Assembly: GCA_049325275.1 (NCBI GenBank)
Contig: JBMOLU010000082.1
Coordinates: forward strand, 1-64,000
DNA length: 64,000 bases
DNA from: CAIQJJ01 sp049325275
GTDB taxonomy: Bacteria > Chloroflexota > Anaerolineae > Anaerolineales > UBA4823
Reading direction: 5' to 3'
How positions within the stretch are numbered: position 1 is the stretch's first letter; each line of letters starts with the position of its first letter. Under the pieces are notes generated by a model. It did no database searches. It saw nothing but the letters and a program-made list of their open reading frames with translations, and was not told where the DNA came from. Both the position numbers and the translations under genes were made by a program. Shown piece after piece: positions 25,416-34,346 of this stretch.

Positions 25416-26093
25416 TTACTCGGATGTGTTTAGGGTGGCGAAAAAATCGCACCAGGAACTGATCGGACACCGTTCGCAGTCGGGATGCCGGGCCGTACAA
25501 ATCTCTCTTCCCAACCGAATCAGATTCAGGTGCGCGCTTTCGTAGGTTTCGGGTGAGAAGAGCGCTTCGAGGTATTCGTGGGCCTGCTCAACCGTTAAGT
25601 CGTTCGGGCGCAGCCCGGTTCGTCCGCTTACCCGGTAAACGTGCGTGTCGACCGGAAAGGCGGGTTTGCCGAGTGAAAAGAGCAGGACGATGGCTGCCGT
25701 CTTGGGGCCAACCCCTTTGAACTGCATCAGCCAGGCGCGGGCTTCTTCGAGCGGCAGGTCCTGTAAAAAGCTCAGGTCGAGCGAGCCGCGTTGTTCCGTG
25801 ATCTGGCGCAGCGTAGCCTGGATGCGGGGCCCTTTTTGGTTGGCAAGCCCGGCCGGGCGAATGGCATCGATGACAGCTTGCGGGTCGCCGTCGCGTACGG
25901 CTTCCCAGTTGGGAAAGCATTGCCGTAGGGCGTCGAAGGCGCGGTCGCGGTTGTTGTCGTTGGTGTTTTGCGAGAGGATGGTCGAAACCAACTCGTCTAC
26001 CGGTGGCAAGGGGCTACGCCAGAGCGGTTCGCCAAAGGTTTTCAGCAAAACTGTATGGATGTGAAGGGCCTTTTTCCGTCGGAGATCGTTCAT
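25416..26093 (-). CDS. nth: Endonuclease III-like DNA glycosylase
   Basis: The 225-residue protein has the helix-hairpin-helix motif LMQFKGVGPKTAAIVLLF with the catalytic Lys, and PVDTHVYRV with the catalytic Asp. The C-terminal cluster loop is C-x6-C-x2-C-x5-C (CTARHPDCERC...C), which binds [4Fe-4S]. It excises oxidised pyrimidines and cleaves the abasic site in base excision repair. It lies between an asparaginase and a histidine kinase gene on one strand with gaps of 12 and 3 bases. No ribosome site is obvious before ATG 26093. Confidence 0.93.
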   Translation of the reverse strand: MNDLRRKKALHIHTVLLKTFGEPLWRSPLPPVDELVSTILSQNTNDNNRDRAFDALRQCFPNWEAVRDGDPQAVIDAIRPAGLANQKGPRIQATLRQITEQRGSLDLSFLQDLPLEEARAWLMQFKGVGPKTAAIVLLFSLGKPAFPVDTHVYRVSGRTGLRPNDLTVEQAHEYLEALFSPETYESAHLNLIRLGREICTARHPDCERCPISSWCDFFATLNTSE

Positions 26094-26105
26094 TTTGAAA
26101 AGGCT

Positions 26106-27155
26106 TCAACGTTGTAATTCGAAACAGGCGTGCGCCTCACCAATACGGAGCCTGCGCCAATTATAAAGTGCAAACTGAGGGCCGTATGCCGACAGCGCGT
26201 CCAGTTCCTGCGTTGTGATTGCATCCAGCTGGCGCAAGATCTCGAGCGCTACCGCCGGGCGTACGCTGCCGCGCAGATCGCCATCGGCAACTTTGATGGC
26301 GACCCCAAGGGCGCCCGAACCCGAGCCAACCAGCCCGCTGCCGCCTGCTGCGATCCCCAGCACCAGGTATCCTTCTGCGCCGCTTTTTGCCAAGATGCGC
26401 CCGCCGGTCTGTTGCATGAGGTGCGTGTCAAATGCATCCGGCCCGCCGACCATATCGGGGTGGCCGAACATAGCGGCTGTGACGACATTACACTGGTCGG
26501 CGCGGGCGGACGGCAGTGCATCGGGTTGCAGCAGCCGCGCCATGCCGAGCGCGGCATTGTAAAGTGGAACGGCGAAGTTGGGCGCCGAGCAGCCGTCGAT
26601 GCCAACTTGCACTTGCTGTACTTCGATGGCGCACATTTCTGCAAAGATTTGCAAAATCTCTTGTTGGATGGGGTGAGCCGGGTCGATGTAATCCGCATAG
26701 GGCAGGTTGTGCAGGCGGGCGTGGGCGATCATGCCGGTGTGCTTGCCAGAGCAATTGTGGCGATTAGGCGTCGGTTTCTCGCCGCGCTGGCGCATGGCCT
26801 CGGCCGTCGGGCGGTGGTAAGGGTTATGTGTGCCGCACAGCAGATCGTTTTCGAGTACGCCCGTTTTGGCCTGAATTTGCCGTACCAGGGCTACATGTTC
26901 CTCCGTGCCGGAATGGGAGGCGCAGATCAGGGCGATTTCACGTTCGGTCAGGCCGTAGGCGGCTTGACCGCCGTGTTCGAGGAAAGGTAGCGCCTGAAAG
27001 GGCTTGGCCGAGGAGCGCAAGTAAGTGACGATCTGCGGGTCTCCGTGCCAGGCGACCAGCTTGCCGTGTACGTCGACCACGGCGATAGCCCCGCTGTGGA
27101 CCGATTCAACGATCTCGCCGCGGGTTAATTCAAGCAGGTGATTGTAGGTCGACAT
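26106..27155 (-). CDS. Asparaginase, AnsA/Rhizobium-type (type II-like family)
   Basis: The 349-residue protein matches the family of thermolabile Rhizobium-type L-asparaginases. It has RSSAKPFQALPFLEHG near residues 47-62, the SHSGTEEHV segment, HNCSGKHTGMI with paired conserved Ser and Lys, and a DGCSAPNFA motif. The family hydrolyses asparagine to aspartate and ammonia and is unrelated to the E. coli enzymes. There is no signal peptide, so it is cytoplasmic. The gene starts 4 bases from the stop of the MBL-fold gene upstream. Confidence 0.88.
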   Translation of the reverse strand: MSTYNHLLELTRGEIVESVHSGAIAVVDVHGKLVAWHGDPQIVTYLRSSAKPFQALPFLEHGGQAAYGLTEREIALICASHSGTEEHVALVRQIQAKTGVLENDLLCGTHNPYHRPTAEAMRQRGEKPTPNRHNCSGKHTGMIAHARLHNLPYADYIDPAHPIQQEILQIFAEMCAIEVQQVQVGIDGCSAPNFAVPLYNAALGMARLLQPDALPSARADQCNVVTAAMFGHPDMVGGPDAFDTHLMQQTGGRILAKSGAEGYLVLGIAAGGSGLVGSGSGALGVAIKVADGDLRGSVRPAVALEILRQLDAITTQELDALSAYGPQFALYNWRRLRIGEAHACFELQR

Positions 27156-27158
27156 AAC

Positions 27159-28019
27159 TCACGAGGCCTGTTCTACCAGTTCTACGGTGGGGTTGTAATG
27201 CTGTTCGTAGTACTGCAACAGGCCGTGACGGAAGCGCTGTGTATATTGCTCCTTCAACTTGGCCGGAAACTTGAAGTCGGCAAGTAAATCGGGGATCAAT
27301 TTTTCGGTGGCTTCGGGGGGGGCGTTTTGCGCGACGAGTTTTTCCAGTGTGGCTTGAATGTGTTCGAGGTGTTTTTGCTGTTTCTGTACCTCGGCATAAG
27401 GCAGCGGCCCACCGCGCCCGCTGACGATGATGTAATTTTTGTAGTTTTCTGACAAGAGTTTGAGCGATTCCAGCCAGGCGGGAATATTGGCGTTGGACAG
27501 GAAGGCCGGCTGGTTCGAAAGCACTGCATCCCCAACGAAAACGATATTTTCATCGGGAACGCTCACCCAGACTGCGCCGGTTGCCGGGCCTGGATGGTAT
27601 CCAATCTGCACTTCGACCTTGCCCCAGTGCAGGCTGATGCACTCGGAAAAGGTAATATCGGGGACGGCCCAACGCGTTCCGACAGCTTCATTTTGGGTTT
27701 CCCACTCCGAACCGCTCTCAGCGTTTTGGCCTTTGAAGACAGATGGGCGGCTGCGGAACACCTGGGCAGTTTTCTGATGGGCGATGATGGTGCATTCCAT
27801 GGCACGTGCCCCAAGCGTACGATCGGTGTGTGAATCGAGGTTCACCAACAGGCGGCGTGAACTGCTGCCCAGGCTGAGCAATGCACTGCGCCAGGCACGG
27901 GCGTCTTCGGCTCGCAAGGGAGCATCAATCAGCAGGGTGCCTTGTGGCAGTATCAGTGCGCCTAACGTGACGCCAGCATAATCGTTTTCGTAATAAATTC
28001 CTCGGGTAAGTTGCTCCAT
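27159..28019 (-). CDS. MBL-fold protein with degenerate metal motif
   Basis: The 286-residue protein has the alpha-beta/beta-alpha strand pattern of metallo-beta-lactamase-fold hydrolases, including a YHPGPATGAVWV strand-loop and ENIVFVGDAVL. The signature HxHxDH is replaced by DSHTDR, so the first and last metal ligands are lost. It may bind one metal, a different substrate, or be non-catalytic. I started at ATG 28019; a longer frame to 28088 would begin in the repeat-rich gap. It heads the minus-strand set MBL-asparaginase-nth-kinase-PH protein. Confidence 0.7.
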   Translation of the reverse strand: MEQLTRGIYYENDYAGVTLGALILPQGTLLIDAPLRAEDARAWRSALLSLGSSSRRLLVNLDSHTDRTLGARAMECTIIAHQKTAQVFRSRPSVFKGQNAESGSEWETQNEAVGTRWAVPDITFSECISLHWGKVEVQIGYHPGPATGAVWVSVPDENIVFVGDAVLSNQPAFLSNANIPAWLESLKLLSENYKNYIIVSGRGGPLPYAEVQKQQKHLEHIQATLEKLVAQNAPPEATEKLIPDLLADFKFPAKLKEQYTQRFRHGLLQYYEQHYNPTVELVEQAS

Positions 28020-28052
28020 ACAGTTCACTTTCAAAAAATAGTTTCGAATGTC

Positions 28053-28105
28053 CCAGGTTTGGGGTGTGACTGGGTGCGAAGCACCCAACTATACCCCAAA
28101 CCTGG
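28053..28105. terminator. Nested perfect inverted repeat
   Basis: CCAGGTTTGGGGT (28053-28065) pairs with ACCCCAAACCTGG (28093-28105), and inside lies TGGGTGC-GAA-GCACCCA (28071-28087). A second small hairpin, CCCGTT-GAG-AACGGG, and the GGGAGAGCC signature follow at 28112-28134. The element sits just after the stop of the upstream kinase gene on the minus strand, so it may end that transcript. Confidence 0.65.
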
Positions 28106-28142
28106 ATATCCATCCCGTTGAGAACGGGAGAGCCATTCTTTC

Positions 28143-30272
28143 TTAAGCTTCTGGCAGTTGCGCCAGATTGTCGATCACGGGAAGTGTGAAGGTAAAACGG
28201 GCGCCCTTTGCCGGTTCGCTTTCGACCCAGATGCGCCCACCGTGCCCCTGAACGGCAAGACGGCAGTAGGCCAGGCCAAGCCCCAACCCTTTGGTGTTTT
28301 CCGTGTTGTTCAAGCGGGTGAATTTGTCGAAAATGCGCTCGTGTTCTGATGCCGGAATTCCGGGGCCGGTGTCTTGGATCCATATTTTCAGCCAACTCGA
28401 ATCGCTTTCAGCGCCGACCTGAATGCTGCCACCGGCAGGGGTGTATTTAATCGCATTTTCTATCAGGTTGATCAATACCCGGCGAATCATCTCTTCGTCC
28501 ATGATGACCAGGGGAAGCCTTTCAGGGCACGTGCTGCCGAGCGCTTGCTGCTTGTTTTTTGCCACGGGAGACACCGTTTCCAGGGCATCTTTGATGATGT
28601 CGAGCGGGTTGCCGGGGAAGCGGTCGCCCAGCGGTTGTCCGGCTTCCAGGCGTTTGATATCGAGCAGGGAATTGGTCAGGCGCTGAATGCGTTCTGTGGA
28701 GCGCATGGCGATATTCAGTAAAGAGAGTAGATCGGTGTATTCTGTGTTGGCCAGCATGGTTTCGATCACGTCCAGACTCGATACGACGTTGGCCAAGGGG
28801 GCGCGTAGATCGTGATAGATCATCGCAATCAGGTCTTCACGCAGCGTATCGAGATTTTTACGTTCGGTAATGTCTCGAAAAATCCACTGGAGCAGTTGCA
28901 TGCCTTCCAGGATGATACGACGTACGTGTACCTGAATGGGAACGTCGTGCTTGCTGCGCGTGCGCAAGATCGATTCGTAAGAGATGGTCTGGTCACAAAC
29001 CAGATTCTCGAGATGTGGGCCGACCTGGGCATCGTCGATGGTGTGCAACTGGAAAATGCTCATGCCACGCAAGGTATCGCGGCCGTAGTTGGCGATTTCC
29101 AAAGCCCGGCGGTTGGCTTCGATGATGCTGCCGTGAATATCGGTGATCAGGATGGGATCGATGCTATCGTCGAACAACTCCTGGTAGCTTTGATTGGCCG
29201 CCTGTAAGCGTTCGAACAGTTGCGCATGGCGGATAGCCGTGCCGGCCAGGCCGCCAATTCCTGTCAGGACGAGCAGGGCATCCGGTTCGAAGCTTTTTTC
29301 CAGCGGGTTGATCGCCTCCAAAACGCCAATAATCTGATCGATGTCGCGAATCGGCGCACAAGCGATAGCGCGGGTTGCCAGTCCGGTCCGCTGGTCGACT
29401 TCAGCATCGTAGCGTGGATCTTCCTTCACGTCCCGAATCACCACCCCATGCCCATCGACGGCTACCCAACCGGCCACACTCTGACCAAACTGTAGGCGTG
29501 CACCTGAAAACGGTTTTTGCCAGCCAATGGCCGCACGAAAGATAATCTGGCGATCCTCGGGATTGATCAAAGCCAGCGAAACCGCCTCGACCTGCAAGAC
29601 GTAACTGATTTGCTCGAGAATGCGTTGGAGCACTTCGTCCAACTGAATGCTCGAGGCGATTGCCGCCGCGCTTTCGGCCAGGGCGGTCATCAGCTGAGCC
29701 TGGTATTTGCTTTCTGCATACAGGCGGGCATTCAGGACCGCGATGGATGCCTGGTCGGCAATGGCCTGGATCAGGTCGAAGTGTTCTTGGGTGAAAAAAC
29801 CTACTTGTGGGTGCACAAGCGTCAGCACCCCGACGAGTCGATCGTGGACCAGTAACGGTGCACTGACGGCAGATTTGCTGTCGTGCACATCCTGGCTGTC
29901 GTAAAAACGTTGTACCCAACGCGGGTCCTTGCTGGTATCTTCGACCAGCGCACCCTTGCGGTTGCGCGCCACCCATCCGGCCAGGCCGCGGTCGAGCGTG
30001 TCGCGCAGGCGTTGTGTGGCGTGCGAATGGACCACGTCGCCTGTGATCATGGCCGATTCTACCGGCATGCCGCTGTCGTCGACGACCAAAATGCTGCCTG
30101 TGATGGCCCCCACGTTGCGCATAGAAAGGAACAGCACCCGGCGCAAGACGGTTTTCAAGTCGAGCGCCGTGGTTAGCTCCCGGCTGATGTGGTAGAGCAG
30201 TTCCAGTGATGCTCGCGTGACCTCACCCGGTACGGTTTTGTTCCTTGTCGTCTTTTCTGGGGATGGTGTCAT
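28143..30272 (-). CDS. GAF-GAF-PAS sensor histidine kinase
   Basis: The 709-residue soluble kinase has GAF domains at about 25-183 and 200-355, a PAS domain at about 365-475 (DPILITDIHGSIIEANRRAL), HisKA with His487 in YHDLRAPL, and a C-terminal HATPase with DTGPGIP and GLGLGLAYC. No membrane segment is found. Like the other kinases here it lacks a neighbouring response regulator; the only receiver protein in the window is at 52979. It is separated from holB by about 220 bases, so it likely has its own promoter. Confidence 0.9.
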   Translation of the reverse strand: MTPSPEKTTRNKTVPGEVTRASLELLYHISRELTTALDLKTVLRRVLFLSMRNVGAITGSILVVDDSGMPVESAMITGDVVHSHATQRLRDTLDRGLAGWVARNRKGALVEDTSKDPRWVQRFYDSQDVHDSKSAVSAPLLVHDRLVGVLTLVHPQVGFFTQEHFDLIQAIADQASIAVLNARLYAESKYQAQLMTALAESAAAIASSIQLDEVLQRILEQISYVLQVEAVSLALINPEDRQIIFRAAIGWQKPFSGARLQFGQSVAGWVAVDGHGVVIRDVKEDPRYDAEVDQRTGLATRAIACAPIRDIDQIIGVLEAINPLEKSFEPDALLVLTGIGGLAGTAIRHAQLFERLQAANQSYQELFDDSIDPILITDIHGSIIEANRRALEIANYGRDTLRGMSIFQLHTIDDAQVGPHLENLVCDQTISYESILRTRSKHDVPIQVHVRRIILEGMQLLQWIFRDITERKNLDTLREDLIAMIYHDLRAPLANVVSSLDVIETMLANTEYTDLLSLLNIAMRSTERIQRLTNSLLDIKRLEAGQPLGDRFPGNPLDIIKDALETVSPVAKNKQQALGSTCPERLPLVIMDEEMIRRVLINLIENAIKYTPAGGSIQVGAESDSSWLKIWIQDTGPGIPASEHERIFDKFTRLNNTENTKGLGLGLAYCRLAVQGHGGRIWVESEPAKGARFTFTLPVIDNLAQLPEA

Positions 30273-30492
30273 ACCTTCTGTGGCACTCCCTTACAGCTCG
30301 CGCCATCGAGGTTGTATCTGTGGTTTCATGCCTGATAAAGGTTCTACGATATCGGTAAGAGGGCTTAGCTTATATGAAGAAGAACGCTACCTGTGACCCT
30401 ATCGTTATGAGTATAGCACATTTAGGGTTTGGAAGAACCTTGGACCGGTTTTCAGGTGCGCAAGCGAAATCCGATGTGCGTCGGGGAGATGG

Positions 30493-31524
30493 TTACGGCG
30501 TGACTTCAGGCACGTTCAGGCGCGGCAGGTCGAGCATGAGCACTTCCAGCGCCAACCGGGTGTTGACGTTCTTTTCCAACAAATTGAGGGTACTCTCGAT
30601 CTTTATCAGCGTTTGCCTGGCGATTTCCAGGCTAAGCGCACCGGCAATAGCGCGGATGGCCGCCTCCTGGTCGATATTGAGCAGCGCTAGTCGCGTGCCC
30701 GCCGTGCAGAGCATGACGTCGCGCCAGAAGGGGAGCCATGCGGTCAGCATCTGGCGCACACCTTCTTTGGATTGTTCTTTTTTGACCAAGGTCTCTACCA
30801 GAGCGAAGCGCTGTGTTCGCGGTGCCGGCAGCGTTTCATACAGCATCTCCAACCAGGTTTGGCGCTGTTCCAGTTGCTCCGGTTGCTGTAACAGATTCCG
30901 CGCGTAACCGGGACGTCCGCCGGACAGGTGGGCCAGCAAATGTGCTTGTTCGGGGGCCACTTCCCAACACTCCTGTAATCCTTGCGCCACGCGGGCGTAG
31001 GCAAGTGGCCGCAGGCCGAGTAATTCGCAACGTGAGACAATGGTCGGTAACAGGCAGGCGACATCACGGGCGGTTAGCAGTAAGATCGTTTGCCCTGGAG
31101 GCTCTTCAAGGGTTTTGAGCAGGGCGTTCGCCGCGCTCGGGTGGGCTTCTTCGAACCGCAGCAGCAAAGCGATACGGCAGCGCGCTTCGTAAGGGGCCAA
31201 CGCCAGGCTGTGTTGAAGCTGGCGTACCTGATCCACCTTGAGCGTTCCGCCCACCTGCTCGGCTTGCACGACGGCAAGATCGGGATGCTGCATGCGTTCG
31301 ATCTGCTGGCAGGTGCGGCAAGACAGGCATGGGGTGCCCGGAGCGACAGGCTGTGGGCAGTTGATCGCCTGTGCCAAACGAACGGCCAGCGTACGTCTCC
31401 CGATACCCTGGGGACCGGTAATCAAATAGGCATGGCGCAGGTAGCCACGGGTGACGTGCTGTTGCAGCAAGTTAACGGCCCACTCGTGGCCGAGTATATT
31501 CCAGGGCAAGTTTGTGGCGTTCAT
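30493..31524 (-). CDS. holB: DNA polymerase III delta' subunit
   Basis: The 343-residue protein is a clamp-loader AAA+ subunit. It has a modified P-loop (GPQGIGRRTLA), a four-Cys zinc-binding insert (C-x8-C-x2-C-x2-C starting at CPQPVAPGTP), the NALLKTLEEPP motif that follows the Walker B region, and SRCELLGLRPL (sensor 1 region). The arginine in place of the P-loop lysine is normal for delta', which does not hydrolyse ATP. The start is ATG 31524, divergent from pdxS with about 160 bases between. Confidence 0.92.
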   Translation of the reverse strand: MNATNLPWNILGHEWAVNLLQQHVTRGYLRHAYLITGPQGIGRRTLAVRLAQAINCPQPVAPGTPCLSCRTCQQIERMQHPDLAVVQAEQVGGTLKVDQVRQLQHSLALAPYEARCRIALLLRFEEAHPSAANALLKTLEEPPGQTILLLTARDVACLLPTIVSRCELLGLRPLAYARVAQGLQECWEVAPEQAHLLAHLSGGRPGYARNLLQQPEQLEQRQTWLEMLYETLPAPRTQRFALVETLVKKEQSKEGVRQMLTAWLPFWRDVMLCTAGTRLALLNIDQEAAIRAIAGALSLEIARQTLIKIESTLNLLEKNVNTRLALEVLMLDLPRLNVPEVTP

Positions 31525-31585
31525 GGGGCGAATTGTAGTCCAGGCCAGGTTTCTTGGCAACTTATCCACGTTTTCTGATCACGGA

Positions 31586-31614
31586 TTGTCACGCACATTC
31601 CGGCATGGTAGAAT
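31586..31614 (+). promoter_or_regulatory. pdxST promoter
   Basis: TTGTCA (31586-31591) and TAGAAT (31609-31614) are separated by 17 bases. The predicted start near 31621 gives a 65-base leader that carries a weak hairpin followed by a run of eight T (31664-31671). Confidence 0.65.
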
Positions 31615-31685
31615 GCTTGTGCCATTATCAAGAACAAGCTGCGCACCCGGAGCGGTGTGGCGGTTTTTTTTACAGGAGGTTTCCT

Positions 31686-32573
31686 ATGGAAAGTCAGACA
31701 GGTACCTGGACCGAAAAGAAGGGCCTGGCACAAATGCTCAAGGGTGGCGTGATCATGGACGTGGTCACCCCGGAGCACGCAAAAATTGCCGAGGATGCTG
31801 GCGCTTGCGCCGTGATGGCGCTCGAGCGCGTGCCGGCCGACATTCGTGCCGACGGCGGTGTCGCTCGCATGAGCGACCCTGAGTTGATCCTCAAGATCAT
31901 GGATGCTGTGACCATCCCCGTGATGGCGAAGTGCCGTATCGGGCATTTCGTCGAGGCGCAAATTCTCGAAGCCATTGGCGTGGATTACATCGACGAATCG
32001 GAAGTGCTTACCCCTGCTGACGAGGCCTATCACATCTACAAGCACGGCTTCAAAGTGCCGTTCGTGTGCGGTTGCCGAAACCTTGGCGAAGCGCTACGCC
32101 GAATCGGCGAAGGCGCTGCCATGATCCGCACCAAGGGTGAAGCCGGTACCGGAGATGTCGTCGAGGCTGTCCGCCATGGGCGCACCGTTTTGGGTGAGAT
32201 TCGCCGTTTGCAAACCATGGCTGATGAGGAACTGATGGCCTATGCGAAAGAAATCGGCGCGCCGTTCGAACTGGTCAAAGAAACGAAAGCGCTGGGGCGC
32301 TTGCCCGTTGTCAACTTCGCCGCAGGTGGGATCGCCACCCCGGCCGATGCGGCTTTGATGATGCAATTGGGTGTGGATGGCGTTTTTGTCGGTTCGGGTA
32401 TTTTCAAGTCGGGCGATCCGGCCCGGCGCGCCGCCGCTATTGTCAAAGCCACCACGCACTACAACGACCCTTACATCCTGGCCGAAGTCAGCCGCAACTT
32501 GGGCGAGCCGATGGTTGGGCGGCAAATCTCTTCCATCCCTGCGGGCGAGTTGATCGCCACACGTGGTTGGTAG
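31686..32573 (+). CDS. pdxS: Pyridoxal 5'-phosphate synthase, synthase subunit
   Basis: The 295-residue product is nearly full family length and carries the very conserved PdxS features: GGVIMDVVTPEHAKIAEDAG, ADIRADGGVARMSDP, MAKCRIGHFVEAQ with the catalytic lysine, and GTGDVVEAVRH. It condenses ribose 5-phosphate, glyceraldehyde 3-phosphate and ammonia into PLP, the ammonia coming from PdxT. It forms dodecamers decorated by PdxT. ATG 31686 is preceded by AGGAGG. pdxT follows 79 bases later. Confidence 0.98.
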   Translation: MESQTGTWTEKKGLAQMLKGGVIMDVVTPEHAKIAEDAGACAVMALERVPADIRADGGVARMSDPELILKIMDAVTIPVMAKCRIGHFVEAQILEAIGVDYIDESEVLTPADEAYHIYKHGFKVPFVCGCRNLGEALRRIGEGAAMIRTKGEAGTGDVVEAVRHGRTVLGEIRRLQTMADEELMAYAKEIGAPFELVKETKALGRLPVVNFAAGGIATPADAALMMQLGVDGVFVGSGIFKSGDPARRAAAIVKATTHYNDPYILAEVSRNLGEPMVGRQISSIPAGELIATRGW

Positions 32574-32652
32574 CGCTTCGACAAACTCGAGAACGAAAAA
32601 GAGAACCGTTCATGCAGCCTGTTTCTCCAACCCTCTTTATCAAACCATAACC

Positions 32653-33231
32653 ATGAAGATTGGTGTTCTCGCCCTGCAGGGCGATTTTGCTGAACACATT
32701 ACCGTGTTACGCCGCCTGGGTGTCGAGACGACGGAGGTCCGCCTTCCTCGCCACCTCGACGGCCTGGCTGGCCTGATCATCCCGGGCGGCGAATCCACGA
32801 CAATGGGCAAGCTGGCAGTGGCCTTCGGCTTGATGGAACCCTTGCAAGAATTTGGCCGCGCACGTGCTGTCTGGGGGACGTGTGCCGGTGCAATTTTCCT
32901 CTCGAAGGACATTCGCCGTCCACAGCCACTGCTCAACCTGATGGATATCGTCGTGGTTCGTAATGCCTTTGGCCGTCAGGTGGACAGCTTCGAAACCGAT
33001 TTAGAGGTTCCTGCGCTTCAGGCCGTTGACCCTTCCGGTGTACCTTACCACGCGGTTTTTATCCGTGCCCCATTGATCGAGACCGTACGGCCGCCTGCTG
33101 AAGTCCTGTCGCGCCTGACGGATGGCCGCATTGTGGCCGCCCGGCAGGATCACCTCCTGGCGACTTCCTTTCATCCTGAACTTACCGGCGATGATCGCTT
33201 TCATCGTTATTTCCTGACCCTGGCTGGTTGA
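32653..33231 (+). CDS. pdxT: Pyridoxal 5'-phosphate synthase, glutaminase subunit
   Basis: The 192-residue product is a class I glutamine amidotransferase. It has LALQGDFAEH at the N-terminus, PGGESTTMGKL oxyanion region, the nucleophile Cys in WGTCAGAIF and the His-Glu pair in SFHPELTGD. It releases ammonia from glutamine and channels it to PdxS. An in-frame ATG at 32563 lies inside the pdxS coding region; ATG 32653 gives the standard N-terminus. A dispersed 55-bp repeat follows just after the stop. Confidence 0.97.
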   Translation: MKIGVLALQGDFAEHITVLRRLGVETTEVRLPRHLDGLAGLIIPGGESTTMGKLAVAFGLMEPLQEFGRARAVWGTCAGAIFLSKDIRRPQPLLNLMDIVVVRNAFGRQVDSFETDLEVPALQAVDPSGVPYHAVFIRAPLIETVRPPAEVLSRLTDGRIVAARQDHLLATSFHPELTGDDRFHRYFLTLAG

Positions 33232-33238
33232 ATCTTGA

Positions 33239-33293
33239 TGGGTCTTCCGGGTTTAGCGTGAAGAATCTCTTTCCCGGCGAAGCCGGGAGAGCC
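33239..33293. repeat. Dispersed 55-bp hairpin element, copy B
   Basis: This copy matches 15168-15222 at 53 of 55 positions. Its stem is better formed than in copy A (CCCGGC-GAA-GCCGGG) and ends in AGAGCC. It lies 8 bases after the pdxT stop, so it may double as a transcript end or stabiliser. Confidence 0.85.
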
Positions 33294-33371
33294 ATCTTTA
33301 TCGGTTGGCCGTGAAACCTTCAACTTGCAATCTTGGCCTTTCCGCATTCAGCGGAATGTGCGCAGTTTCTT

Positions 33372-34346
33372 ATGAACGTCCGCCCCTTTGACTGGCGTGA
33401 TTTACCGACCTTGCATCGTTGTCGCAACCAGGGGTTGTTCCTGGACAGTGCGTTGTTGCTCACGCGCCGTCCATCTCTGATTCCCACCGGGGCATTGCTC
33501 AATTACTTTGCTCCCACCACGGGGATTTATACCTTTGTCGGTGACGGTGATGGATCGGCGAACGGGTCAATCCTGGGGCAGGTCACTTATTCAGCCGGCT
33601 CCCAGGTGGCGCACCTTTCTTTCCTGGCCCCTGAAGAAGCTTTCCTGTCGCCTGAAGCAGAAGTTGAGCCGTTGATCGAGCGGATGTCGATAGAAGTGGC
33701 CGAGCGGGGCGGCATGTTTATCGTGGCAGAAACTTATGAAAGCCACCCGGCTTTCGATCTGCTGCGTCGCGCCGGCTTTGCCGTTTATACCCGCCAGCGT
33801 TTTTGGCAGTTGAACGTTCCACCGGCTGTTGCTGCACCCGAATCTGCCTGGCGTCCTTTCCAGGATCGCGATTTGATCCCTGTCCGTTCGTTATACAACA
33901 ACCTGGTGCCCGGTTTGATTCAACAAGTTCAGCCCCCCCCTTCTGGCAAGTTGAAGGGCCTCGTTTGTTATCAAGGCGACGATTTGCTGGGTTTCATTGA
34001 GTTGCAGCATGGCCCGCGCGGTATCCTGGCCCAGCCCTTTATCCATCCCAATGCAGAAAGCCTGCCCGCCAGCATGCTTCCATTACTCGAAAGCCTGCCT
34101 GAGCGTGGCGCCCGCGGTATGTATTTGTGCGTACGCTCTTACCAATCTTGGCTGGAGACCGCACTCTACGATGCGGAAGCACAACCATCTCCCCTGAATG
34201 CGTTGATGGTCAAACGGTTGGTTGTTTCCCGCCGGGCTGAACAACCGGTGGCCATTCCCGCCTTGGATGGGACGCGTATCGAGCCTATCGCTCGCATCGA
34301 ACGAAAAGAACCGTCGGGGTCCGCTCCGACGAAAAATGGTACATGA
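33372..34346 (+). CDS. GNAT-like acetyltransferase-fold protein
   Basis: The 324-residue protein seems to contain two GNAT-type halves. The first ends in HPAFDLLRRAGFAVYTRQRFW (about residues 125-145), a typical GNAT terminal helix-strand; the second covers about 165-310 and is more divergent. GNAT proteins transfer acetyl groups from acetyl-CoA, but the acceptor here is unknown. Start ATG 33372 gives a normal N-terminus (MNVRPFDWRD). The stop overlaps the start of the SpoIIIAA-like gene (ATGA at 34343-34346), so the two are co-translated. Confidence 0.6.
   Translation: MNVRPFDWRDLPTLHRCRNQGLFLDSALLLTRRPSLIPTGALLNYFAPTTGIYTFVGDGDGSANGSILGQVTYSAGSQVAHLSFLAPEEAFLSPEAEVEPLIERMSIEVAERGGMFIVAETYESHPAFDLLRRAGFAVYTRQRFWQLNVPPAVAAPESAWRPFQDRDLIPVRSLYNNLVPGLIQQVQPPPSGKLKGLVCYQGDDLLGFIELQHGPRGILAQPFIHPNAESLPASMLPLLESLPERGARGMYLCVRSYQSWLETALYDAEAQPSPLNALMVKRLVVSRRAEQPVAIPALDGTRIEPIARIERKEPSGSAPTKNGT

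Noticed and set aside
30374..30907. 177-codon plus-strand frame over the holB end
   Set aside because: It overlaps holB in antisense; the sequence is Ser/Arg-rich without motifs.
31562..31571. DnaA-box-like TTATCCACG between holB and pdxS
   Set aside because: A single imperfect box without neighbours or an AT-rich unwinding region is not evidence of an origin.
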